Origin: Dehalobacter sp. DCA
GTDB taxonomy: Bacteria > Bacillota > Desulfitobacteriia > Desulfitobacteriales > Syntrophobotulaceae
NCBI RefSeq assembly: GCF_000305775.1
Contig: NC_018866.1
Coordinates: 2,251,001-2,315,000 of the forward strand
Direction of reading: 5' to 3'
Length of the DNA: 64,000 bases
Shown: positions 42,423 through 50,221 of the stretch, in pieces
Layout: each line of letters starts with the position of its first letter
Numbering within the stretch: the stretch's first letter is position 1
Translations under genes and position numbers: made by a program
The notes under the pieces: model-generated
What the model saw: the letters and a program-made list of their open reading frames with translations, nothing else
Databases searched by the model: none
Told to the model about the DNA's origin: nothing

Positions 42423-42521
42423 GCGCAATATTTTTTGATAAATCAAGAACCAGTATATTTGAAAACAACCTCTACTGTCAATATCGTTTTGCCTAAAACT
42501 TGAGATAGCTCTACCTAAAAT

Positions 42522-42950
42522 TTAGGATAGCTCCCTGCGTTTAAATACCATTGCAATCAAGCACACCAATCCTGCTGCCGCCCCGGCCCAGCCGGTCACT
42601 TGGAACAGCTGAACGTAGCCGGATGCAGTCCCGGCAATATCGAGTATCCCCTTCAGCAGACTGCCTACGGTTAATACCGCAATGCCGGAATTATAGATAT
42701 TGTAAAACAAACGATAGTTTCTGCGATCGCTGATCCGGGGAACGATCAGCCCCAGAGTAAAATAGAACAATGCGCCGCCCAAAAGCGGATACAGAAACAT
42801 CAGGGTCATTGCCGCCGAACGAACCCCATGACCGAACTGTGCATAGATATTATTGACAGCAATGGATACCGCTGTGAGTATCAGATAGACAATCACCGTT
42901 TTGCGGATCTGCCGTGATCCTTCCCTACTATTCATTACCGATATAGACAA
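42522..42950 (-). CDS. Small membrane protein, four helices
   Basis: 142 residues, four hydrophobic helices (IVYLILTAVSIAVNNIYAQF, MFLYPLLGGALFYFTLGLIV, AVLTVGSLLKGILDIAG, GAAAGLVCLIAMVF) and a basic N-terminus. No recognised family. TTG start at 42950 has a GAGG site; ATG at 42935 is an alternative. It overlaps the end of the phosphodiester glycosidase gene by 23 bases, so they are cotranscribed and may act together in the envelope. Confidence 0.65.
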   Translation of the reverse strand: MSISVMNSREGSRQIRKTVIVYLILTAVSIAVNNIYAQFGHGVRSAAMTLMFLYPLLGGALFYFTLGLIVPRISDRRNYRLFYNIYNSGIAVLTVGSLLKGILDIAGTASGYVQLFQVTGWAGAAAGLVCLIAMVFKRRELS

Positions 42951-43887
42951 TGTCGCTCACCTCTCTCTGCTGAGAACTCCTGCCATCGGTCGGATGATTG
43001 ACGATTTCTCCGTTAAAGTACATGGTCGAAGAGCCTCCTCCATCCAAATTATACGCGATCGTACATCCTCTTTCGGCAAACTCCTGCGCAAGCTCCAGCA
43101 AGGAAAATCCTGCGCTCTCTTCCGTCCGGCCGTCAGAGACAATTACGATATAATGCAGACCGGAGACCTGACCGATCGCGGTCCTCGGATTGCTGTTTTT
43201 GGACTGGGATACCTCACTGGTACTGTCTACCACGATTTCTCCATTTTCGATCAGGGCTGGTCCAAATGAAAGCACCTGCCAGGTATTTGTCAGGGAATCG
43301 GCACTGACCGCATTTTCATTAATAATTGAGAAATTCCCATGGTCGTCAATCACCAAGGCTTCATCGTTTCCGGCCTCCCGGGCCGTATCCCTGTACAAGA
43401 CGCCATTGCGTAAAACATAACCGTTATTTCTAAATCCGTAGTAGTCGCCATTGACCGCGAAGATTGCCTGATGTTCTTCGGCCATATCCGAGGTCGTCTC
43501 CTTGAGATTGCGCCCAAAGCTGTTCTCGGCCAACGCCGTTTTCAGGTAAGACACATCGCTGAGCCGGATATCGGCGACATAAAAGGTTGTTTCATACGCC
43601 TGTACTGTGTCAATCGTTATTTTGATATTTTCATCCTGATAAGAATGATCGGTAACCGCAGCTTTAGTCTCCGACCCGGACTCGGACGGATCCTCTGCTG
43701 CACTTTGCTGCTCAGAGGATGTATTTTGCTGTTCGGCAGCCTCGCGCTGCTTGACTTCGGTCACGTTCTTTGGAATTACAAAGGTGTCCAGCAGAACAAA
43801 AACAAAAGAAAATGTCAGTAAAACAGCTAAGACGGCCGCCCAACGGTAGGGTTTGGCTAAGAATTTTTTCATGTTGCCAATGAACAC
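42928..43887 (-). CDS. Phosphodiester glycosidase (NAGPA) family exoprotein
   Basis: 319 residues. One N-terminal membrane helix (VLAVLLTFSFVFVLLDTFVI), a Gln/Ser/Glu-rich linker (about residues 45-75), then the NAGPA domain: FAVNGDYYGFRNNGYVLRNG, RTAIGQVSGLHYIVIVSDGR, and GCTIAYNLDGGGSSTMYFNG near the end. Bacterial members cut GlcNAc-1-phosphodiester bonds, for example in wall glycopolymers. It starts 85 bases after the ATPase gene and overlaps the small membrane protein gene. Confidence 0.85.
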   Translation of the reverse strand: MFIGNMKKFLAKPYRWAAVLAVLLTFSFVFVLLDTFVIPKNVTEVKQREAAEQQNTSSEQQSAAEDPSESGSETKAAVTDHSYQDENIKITIDTVQAYETTFYVADIRLSDVSYLKTALAENSFGRNLKETTSDMAEEHQAIFAVNGDYYGFRNNGYVLRNGVLYRDTAREAGNDEALVIDDHGNFSIINENAVSADSLTNTWQVLSFGPALIENGEIVVDSTSEVSQSKNSNPRTAIGQVSGLHYIVIVSDGRTEESAGFSLLELAQEFAERGCTIAYNLDGGGSSTMYFNGEIVNHPTDGRSSQQREVSDIVYIGNE

Positions 43888-43972
43888 TCCTGTCTTCTGT
43901 CATCGATTTCTGTTTTATCTTAAATGACCCATGTGACAGTTTGATGAACTATTGATGAGCATTCATTGAATA

Positions 43973-46519
43973 TTATGTTCTTTTCCAGCGCTTAAACCCT
44001 TTGACAACCTCATACCATCCGACAGATACGACGGCCAAAGCAGCGGCCAGGATAAGCTGTTTCCAGGACAACGGCGCGAGCTTCAATAAGTGATTCAGCG
44101 GTGTATAGATAATAAGAAGTAATCCTGCTATTGTTCCAATATTTACCATCCACATGACCTTATCTCTAATCAGTTTCGCAAAAGACCGAAAAGCAGAATC
44201 CGTATTGGAGCTGTTCACCTGAACCAGCACTAGGTTTGCCAGCAAAATAATCGCTAGTGCCATGGTCCTGGCCAGAGAAGCCTGATCAGGATGGTTGTTT
44301 AAAACAGTGAAATAGGTTCCGAATGATGCACCAAAGATCACGAGACCCTGTAGGACACTTTTAGACAGTATTTTTGCAGTGAGCAGCTTTTCATTGGGAT
44401 TCCGCGGAGGCTGATCCATGATATCCCGTTCGGCCGGCTGCCGCTCCAGCACAATTGAACAGGTGGGGTCAATAACAACTTCAAGCAGTACCACGTGCAG
44501 CGGCAACAGCAAAAGACTCGCCGGACTGATTCCCAGGAAGGGTGCAAGTAAAGAGGCAAATGCGATCGGGATATGGATCGTGAAAACATAGCCCACGGCT
44601 TTTCTGATGTTATCATAGATTCTTCGGCCATCCTTAATGGTATCAACAATGGTTGAAAAGTTGTCATCCAGCAGGACCAAATCGGCAGCCTCACGAGAAA
44701 CCTCAGAACCGCGCTTGCCCATTGCAATCCCAATATCGGCATATTTCAAGGCTGGCGCATCATTGACGCCGTCTCCGGTCATCGCGACAATCTCGCCGTT
44801 ATCTTTAAAAGCTTTGACGATTCTCATTTTATGTTCCGGAATCACCCTGGAAAAGATACTGACATCCTTGACTTTCTCACGCAGTTCTTCCTCGCTCATT
44901 TGATTTAGCTCATCGCCGGTGATAATCTTATCGCAGTTCGGCATGTTAATCTGCCTGGCAATCGTGCTTGCCGTAATCCCGTTATCTCCGGTGATCATAA
45001 CGACCCGGACCCCGGCTTTGTTGCAGATTTGAATATCCTGCTTAACAGATTCCCGCGGCGGGTCGGCAAGACCCACCATGCCACAAAGCTGCAGCCGGCA
45101 TTCCGGCAGGGTGTCCGGGACTTCCTCTTTGCCGGCCAGTACCATTTGGCCAACGGCAATCACCCGCAGACCCTGCTGCGACATTTCTCTGATTTTGTGC
45201 TCGGCAACTTTTCTCTCCTGATCCGTCAGACTGCATACGTCCAGAATACGTTCAGGCGAGCCTTTGGCTGCAACCACAAGCTCATTTTCATTTTGCCAGA
45301 CGTGTCCCATCATCTTGGTCTGGTCCGTGAACGCATATTCTTTGATCAGCTCTCCGCCAAAAAGGAGCTCTCTGCCTATCCCTTGCACTTCACAGTAAGC
45401 AATCATAGCCTTCTCCATCGGGTCATAGGCATCCGGCTCGCAGCCCATGCCCATAATCCGGATCAACCCTTTGCCATCGTCGTTCAGACTCCAGGTATCC
45501 CGGACCGTCATTTGGTTCATGGTAATGGTACCTGTTTTATCGACGCAAAGAACGGATACTGCCCCGAGCGTTTCTACGGACGACAATCTTCTGACCAGTG
45601 ACTGCTTTTTAGCCAGCCGCCAGGCACCCATGGATAGAAACACGGTCAAAATAACAGGAAACTCCTCCGGGATCATGGCCATGGCCAGGGTGATCCCAGA
45701 CAAAATGCTTTCAATGACCCGTTCACTGCCAACATGGTCCGGCAGATTGAAATAGGTCACGACTCCGACCAGTGCGAATAAGACTGCGGCAATTCCCGCG
45801 CACAGCTTGACCAGTTTTCCGGTTTGTTTTTCCAGCGGGGTCGGACGGTCAGGCGCAGCGGCTATCTCCTGCCCGATTTTCCCGTATTCGGTGGCCGGGC
45901 CGATTTGATCGACCCTGATCGTTCCGGTGCCCTGGGTAACCAGCGTCCCGGCGTAGCAATAGTCCCGCCGCCAGTATTCTTTGCTGTCGAGGGACAATTC
46001 CCCATTGGCAGCCTTATCTCCGTAGACAACTTTCCAGACACCTGCCGATTCGCCGGTCAGCGAGGATTCATCGACACATAGTGTACTCGCTTTTAAAACC
46101 GTGCCATCCGCCGGCACTTTGACGCCTTCAGCAATAAACATGATGTCGCCGGGCACCAGGTCCGAACTGTTGATGATCTGCATCATCCCATCGCGCAGTA
46201 CGGAAATCTTCGGCGTGGATAAATCCTTCAAAGCCCTAAGTGTTTGGTCGGTTTTCCATTCCTGGATGACTTCTATGCTGATAATCCCGACAACAAAAAC
46301 AAGCATGATAGCGCCGTCCCGGGGTTCTCCGAGGATAAAATAGATCACAGCCGCAATGAGCAGCAGCAAAAACATTGGTTCACTGATTACCTGCAGGATC
46401 TTGTGCGGAAAGCTTTCTTTTTTTTCAGGCACCAACTCATTCTTTCCGAACCTTTCCTGAAGCTGTCTGGCTTCGGAACTTGAAAGTCCCTGCAGTTCCC
46501 TGATTTGTTGTTCTGTCAT
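43973..46519 (-). CDS. P-type cation-transporting ATPase, P2-like, under NiCo riboswitch
   Basis: 848 residues, ten membrane helices. Phosphorylation motif CVDKTGTITMN, TGES loop (SLTGESAGVWK), hinge MTGDGVNDAPALK. Helix 4 has AMIPEEFPVILTVFL, with PEEFP where Ca2+ pumps have PEGLP. Helix 6 has LEVVIDPTCSIVLE. I start at ATG 46519 (MTEQQIRELQ) with GGAGG 8 bases upstream; the longer reading would run through the riboswitch. Annotation pipelines will call it a Ca2+ ATPase, but its switch points to Co/Ni/Fe export. Substrate inferred from regulation. Confidence 0.88.
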   Translation of the reverse strand: MTEQQIRELQGLSSSEARQLQERFGKNELVPEKKESFPHKILQVISEPMFLLLLIAAVIYFILGEPRDGAIMLVFVVGIISIEVIQEWKTDQTLRALKDLSTPKISVLRDGMMQIINSSDLVPGDIMFIAEGVKVPADGTVLKASTLCVDESSLTGESAGVWKVVYGDKAANGELSLDSKEYWRRDYCYAGTLVTQGTGTIRVDQIGPATEYGKIGQEIAAAPDRPTPLEKQTGKLVKLCAGIAAVLFALVGVVTYFNLPDHVGSERVIESILSGITLAMAMIPEEFPVILTVFLSMGAWRLAKKQSLVRRLSSVETLGAVSVLCVDKTGTITMNQMTVRDTWSLNDDGKGLIRIMGMGCEPDAYDPMEKAMIAYCEVQGIGRELLFGGELIKEYAFTDQTKMMGHVWQNENELVVAAKGSPERILDVCSLTDQERKVAEHKIREMSQQGLRVIAVGQMVLAGKEEVPDTLPECRLQLCGMVGLADPPRESVKQDIQICNKAGVRVVMITGDNGITASTIARQINMPNCDKIITGDELNQMSEEELREKVKDVSIFSRVIPEHKMRIVKAFKDNGEIVAMTGDGVNDAPALKYADIGIAMGKRGSEVSREAADLVLLDDNFSTIVDTIKDGRRIYDNIRKAVGYVFTIHIPIAFASLLAPFLGISPASLLLLPLHVVLLEVVIDPTCSIVLERQPAERDIMDQPPRNPNEKLLTAKILSKSVLQGLVIFGASFGTYFTVLNNHPDQASLARTMALAIILLANLVLVQVNSSNTDSAFRSFAKLIRDKVMWMVNIGTIAGLLLIIYTPLNHLLKLAPLSWKQLILAAALAVVSVGWYEVVKGFKRWKRT

Positions 46520-46550
46520 ACAGATGCCTCCATTATTGTCTTGAAGGATA

Positions 46551-46587
46551 TAAAAATACCTGTAGAACATTTTACTGTCCCACAGGT
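46551..46587 (-). terminator. Riboswitch terminator in front of the P-type ATPase
   Basis: ACCUGUGGGACAG pairs with the complement in AUGUUCUACAGGU (12 bp), followed by AUUUUUAUA. The 5' arm is the last aptamer strand (46574-46587), so terminator and aptamer exclude each other. Confidence 0.8.
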
Positions 46588-46660
46588 ATATGTTATCATC
46601 ACCTGCTGCCCATCGGGCCCAGCCCCATGAACTTGTGTCCAAGTTCATCGCCTGCTCAGT
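46574..46660 (-). promoter_or_regulatory. NiCo (czcD) riboswitch aptamer in front of the P-type ATPase
   Basis: Reads ACUGAGCAGGC-GAUGAACUUG ... CAAGUUCAU-GGGGCUGGGCCC-GAUGGGCAGCAGGUG ... CACCUGUGGGACAGU-type blocks on the minus strand, matching the published NiCo aptamer in every conserved segment, including P1 (ACUG/CAGU). Binding Co2+, Ni2+ or, as shown more recently, Fe2+ stabilises it and prevents termination. The rest of the gap up to 46884 is AT-rich with no gene seen. Confidence 0.93.
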
Positions 46661-46884
46661 TTGTACTGTAGATTAATATGCAGTGCAAAGAGATAGTTGA
46701 ATTTTACCATATCGTTTTTTTTTAAGCAATATTTTATGCAAATTTTATTTAGACGATTTTATTTAGCATTTTAAGGCATCAGCTTTTTTTAATGAATAAT
46801 TAATTGAATTTTAGTGGACATTTAATAAATATCGTATACGATTGAAAGAGACCAATTTTTTAATATTACGCAAAGGATATAAGG

Positions 46885-47376
46885 ATGACAACACCTAAGA
46901 CAAATAAACAGAAAGATATTCTCCATATCGGCTTCGAAATCGGTTTGCTGATGAAAGGCGTTGACGGTCTACTGGAAATCATCGGCAGTATCTTGCTGCT
47001 GTTTCTGACGCCGGACCGGTACAACTGGCTGATACGCCTCTTGACGCAGCATGAATTATCTGAAGACCCGCAAGACTTGTTTGCCAATTACCTGATTAAT
47101 TCCAGCCCCAGCTTTTCCTTCAGCACGCAGCATTTTGTGGTATTCTACCTGCTGTCACACGGGATCATCAAATGCATTCTCGTGCTTCTGTTATGGCGCC
47201 AAAAACTGTGGGCTTATCCTTTGGCCATTTTGTCCTTAATCTTGTTTGTCGTTTACCAGCTTTACCGCTATACGTTCACACATTCCGCATTTCTGATTCT
47301 GCTTACGATCTTCGATGTGCTCATGATTTTCCTGACTTACAAAGAATCGAAACAAGTAAAATCTAAGGCTATGTGA
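46885..47376 (+). CDS. DUF2127 membrane protein
   Basis: 163 residues, four helices (GLLMKGVDGLLEIIGSILLL, FVVFYLLSHGIIKCILVLLLW, AYPLAILSLILFVVYQLYRY, AFLILLTIFDVLMIFLTY). The G-x-x-x-K-G-x-D-G-x-L-E start and SHGxIK are the family signatures. Function unknown. It converges on kimA, with a 25-base gap. Confidence 0.75.
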   Translation: MTTPKTNKQKDILHIGFEIGLLMKGVDGLLEIIGSILLLFLTPDRYNWLIRLLTQHELSEDPQDLFANYLINSSPSFSFSTQHFVVFYLLSHGIIKCILVLLLWRQKLWAYPLAILSLILFVVYQLYRYTFTHSAFLILLTIFDVLMIFLTYKESKQVKSKAM

Positions 47377-47400
47377 TTCTGTTTGATCGGTCATTTAGTT

Positions 47401-49227
47401 TCATTTTTGTAAATGGTACGGTATCGTCGCCACGCACACATTTCTCCGATATAACAAATGTGTGCGGATTAGTAAGCTCGACTGGTTATGCAGAATATGG
47501 TGCCATCCTTTTTTCGGAATAAATTCCGGGATCAGAACCATGATCTGATAATTCTGATCGGTTGCTTTGTGTTCGATCATATCGATAAATTTGGTCAGCG
47601 GGTGGATAATACTCCGGTGTAGAGAATTCAACGTTACCAAACGGACGTCGGGATTCCATTTCTCCCACTTTTCCTCGAGCTTTTTCTCTTCTTCCTTATC
47701 AAAGCAAACACTTACCGCAATGATCTGGTTTGCCGACAGCGATTTCGCATAGTTTAACGCATTTTCCACCACGCGCGTGATGCTTGCGACAGGAATAATG
47801 ATAATATTTCCTTTAATCGGTACTGTTGGTTCAGCCGCTGATACCCGAAGCTGTTCTGCGACGTCCATATAATGCTTGTGGATTCTGTGGAAGAGCAGAA
47901 TAATCAACGGCAGGAAGATTAAAATCGGCCAAACCTGCGTAAACTTGGTTAACAGGAACATCATGACAACGACGAGGCTGATCAGCGCCCCGAGCGAATT
48001 AATAATCAGCTTTGGCATCCAGCCTTTCGGCTTTTCGCGGAACCATTTCACGATCATTCCGGTCTGGGCCAGGGTGAACGGAATAAACACGCCAATCGCA
48101 TAAAGCGGAATCAGGCGTTCTGTTCGTCCTTTAAAAGCCACAATTAAAAGGATCGATAAAATGCCAAGGATAAGGATTCCATTGGAGAATCCAAGACGGT
48201 CTCCGCGGATCGTGAACATCCTTGGAATAAATTTGTCTTTAGCAAGATTCACAGCCAGCAAAGGGAAAGCCGAGTATCCGGTATTTGCGGCCAGAATCAA
48301 AATTAACGCGGTTGTACCCTGAATAAAGTAGTAGATAAAATTACGTCCGAATATTCCCTCAGCCATTTGGGAAACAACCGTTTCCTGTGCATTCGGGGCT
48401 ATTCCATAATAAAAGGCCAGAAACACAATCCCCGAAAATAATATTGCGAGCAAACTACCCATCGCCATCAATGTTTTGGCCGCATTATTCGGAGCGGGCT
48501 CTTTAAAATTCGGGATCGCGTTGGAGATAGCTTCAACGCCAGTCAAAGCCGAACAGCCGGAGGCAAAGGCCTTGAGCAGAATAAACAGGCTTATTCCTGC
48601 GACAGGTGTGCCGACAGCCGCATGCAGTTCAGCCGGTACTTGACCGGTAAAGACATTGTACAGACCGACACCAATTAAGATAAACAGGGCGGCCACAAAC
48701 AAATAGACAGGATAGGCCAGGATAGAAGCGGATTCTCTTATCCCGCGCAGATTAAGGACCGTAATTAAGAGAACAAAAAACACAGCGATCGCTACCGTAT
48801 GGGCATGCAAGGCCGGGAAAGCTGAGGTAAGCGCATCGGTTCCCGCAGATACACTAACCGCTACAGTCAGAATGTAGTCGACCAGCAGGGAGCCTCCGGC
48901 GATTAAGCCTGAATTCATGCCGAGGTTGTTCTTCGATACGACATACGCTCCGCCGCCGTGCGGATAAGCAAAAATGATCTGCCGGTACGACAGGATTAAA
49001 GCGATTAAGAGAACCAAAACGCCGATCGCGATCGGAACAGAATACCAGAATGCTGCCGTTCCGACCGTAAAGAGAACGATCAGGATTTGTTCCGGGCCGT
49101 ACGCTACCGAGGATAAAGCGTCGGAAGAAAGAATCGCAAGGGCTTTCTTCTTGTTCAACTTCTGTTCGCCAAGCTCCGTTGATTTTAAGGGACGCCCGAT
49201 TAAGAAGCGTTTAAGGGCAGATACCAT
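47401..49227 (-). CDS. kimA: KimA-type APC-superfamily potassium importer
   Basis: 608 residues. It closely follows Bacillus KimA (YdaO): KRFLIGRPLKS at the start, ILSSDALSSVAYGPEQI, YPHGGGAYVVSKNNLG, LLVDYILTVAVSVSAGTDA, and a cytoplasmic C-terminal domain after the twelfth helix (from about residue 470). It would take up K+ with protons. ATG at 49227 gives the family length and follows GGATGGTGA. kdpDE lie upstream in the same direction. No ydaO (c-di-AMP) riboswitch was found in the leader. Confidence 0.87.
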   Translation of the reverse strand: MVSALKRFLIGRPLKSTELGEQKLNKKKALAILSSDALSSVAYGPEQILIVLFTVGTAAFWYSVPIAIGVLVLLIALILSYRQIIFAYPHGGGAYVVSKNNLGMNSGLIAGGSLLVDYILTVAVSVSAGTDALTSAFPALHAHTVAIAVFFVLLITVLNLRGIRESASILAYPVYLFVAALFILIGVGLYNVFTGQVPAELHAAVGTPVAGISLFILLKAFASGCSALTGVEAISNAIPNFKEPAPNNAAKTLMAMGSLLAILFSGIVFLAFYYGIAPNAQETVVSQMAEGIFGRNFIYYFIQGTTALILILAANTGYSAFPLLAVNLAKDKFIPRMFTIRGDRLGFSNGILILGILSILLIVAFKGRTERLIPLYAIGVFIPFTLAQTGMIVKWFREKPKGWMPKLIINSLGALISLVVVMMFLLTKFTQVWPILIFLPLIILLFHRIHKHYMDVAEQLRVSAAEPTVPIKGNIIIIPVASITRVVENALNYAKSLSANQIIAVSVCFDKEEEKKLEEKWEKWNPDVRLVTLNSLHRSIIHPLTKFIDMIEHKATDQNYQIMVLIPEFIPKKGWHHILHNQSSLLIRTHLLYRRNVCVATIPYHLQK

Positions 49228-49278
49228 GAAATGTTTCACCATCCAATTAAAATAGTTGCTGTACGTATAATGCCTATA

Positions 49279-49353
49279 GAAAGCTTGGCTGGCGCCAAGC
49301 CTTTGGCAATCGTTCCTTGCCATCCATGGCCGTTGGCAGCCTTCGCTGCACTG
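49279..49353 (-). ncRNA. Structured intergenic element C with ANGGA hairpin loop
   Basis: On the minus strand it contains GCC-AUGGAU-GGC, GGCAA-GGAACGA-UUGCC and CUUGGC-GCCA-GCCAAG hairpins. The core GCCATGGATGGCAAGGAAC matches element B (33028-33167) at 17 of 19 bases. It lies 50-125 bases upstream of the kimA start, so it may act in cis on kimA or be an independent RNA. Confidence 0.35.
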
Positions 49354-49498
49354 AGATATATTATGAAGTACTTATACTTCATGATATACCAAAAAAGGTT
49401 AATTTCGTTCGCACACCTATTTATAACACCGATGGCATAAAGAAAGAATTCAGATATATGCCCTTCATATAAAGAATGTATAAAGATTATGGTAAATA

Positions 49499-49521
49499 AA
49501 AAAAGCCCGTTTGTACGGGCT
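49499..49521 (-). terminator. Terminator of kdpDE
   Basis: AGCCCGT-ACAA-ACGGGCT followed by seven T on the minus strand, overlapping the kdpE stop codon. It separates kdpDE from kimA. Confidence 0.88.
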
Positions 49522-50221
49522 AAATCTCCTCAACCATTCGGTATCCTACCCCAACCTCGGTTAGAATATACCTGGGTTCTGCAGGGTTGATTTCCAGCTT
49601 TCTGCGGATATTGGCCATATTGACCCTGAGAGCTTGGATCTCATTGGTGTAAGGTCCCCATATTTCCTTCATGATGAAATCGTGGGTCAGTACTTTCCCT
49701 GTGTTTTTGGAAAGCAGCACGATGATCTTGTACTCAATCGGTGTAAGGTGGATTTCTTTACCGGCCATGGATACAAGCCTTTTCTGATAGTTTATCTCGA
49801 GATCGCCGACTGTCATCTTCTCTGATTCGGGGAAACTGACACTGACGTTCTTTTGACTATGACGGATCCCGGTTCTTATCCTGGCCAGCAGCTCGGAAGT
49901 ACCAAACGGTTTTGTCAGATAGTCGTCCGCACCAAGATCCAGGGCTTCGACTTTTTCCCGCTCCTGTCCGCGGGCCGACACAACGATGATCGGGATTCCA
50001 CTCCACTGCCTGATCGTACGCAGCACTTCCACGCCGTCCATATCCGGCAAACCGAGATCGAGCAGGATCAAATCGGGCGAATAGGATGCCGCCATTGAGA
50101 CAGCTTCTTTCCCCCGGGCCGTCCGGATAATCTGATAATCATTGGAAGTCAGGATCGCCGAAATAAAGTTGCAGATTTTTTCATCATCTTCGACAATCAG
50201 GAGCAAAGATTTGTTACTCAT
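49520..50221 (-). CDS. kdpE: KdpE-type response regulator
   Basis: 233 residues. Receiver domain: acidic pair in LLIVEDDEKI, phospho-Asp in LILLDLGLPDMDG (about residue 53), Lys in YLTKPFG. C-terminal OmpR winged helix: HLTPIEYKIIVLLSKNTGKV and LRVNMANIRRKLE. The true start is ATG 50221 (GGAGGAGG upstream); the open frame further upstream runs inside kdpD. Overlaps kdpD by 8 bases. Targets are unknown; kdpFABC is not in this window. Confidence 0.88.
   Translation of the reverse strand: MSNKSLLLIVEDDEKICNFISAILTSNDYQIIRTARGKEAVSMAASYSPDLILLDLGLPDMDGVEVLRTIRQWSGIPIIVVSARGQEREKVEALDLGADDYLTKPFGTSELLARIRTGIRHSQKNVSVSFPESEKMTVGDLEINYQKRLVSMAGKEIHLTPIEYKIIVLLSKNTGKVLTHDFIMKEIWGPYTNEIQALRVNMANIRRKLEINPAEPRYILTEVGVGYRMVEEI

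Noticed and set aside
46520-46648. N-terminal extension of the P-type ATPase
   Set aside because: It would translate the riboswitch and its terminator. The ATG at 46519 has a proper ribosome site.
49230-49498. ydaO/c-di-AMP riboswitch upstream of kimA
   Set aside because: The conserved GGGGAACC-type and GUCAGCUAACC-type segments are absent on the minus strand.
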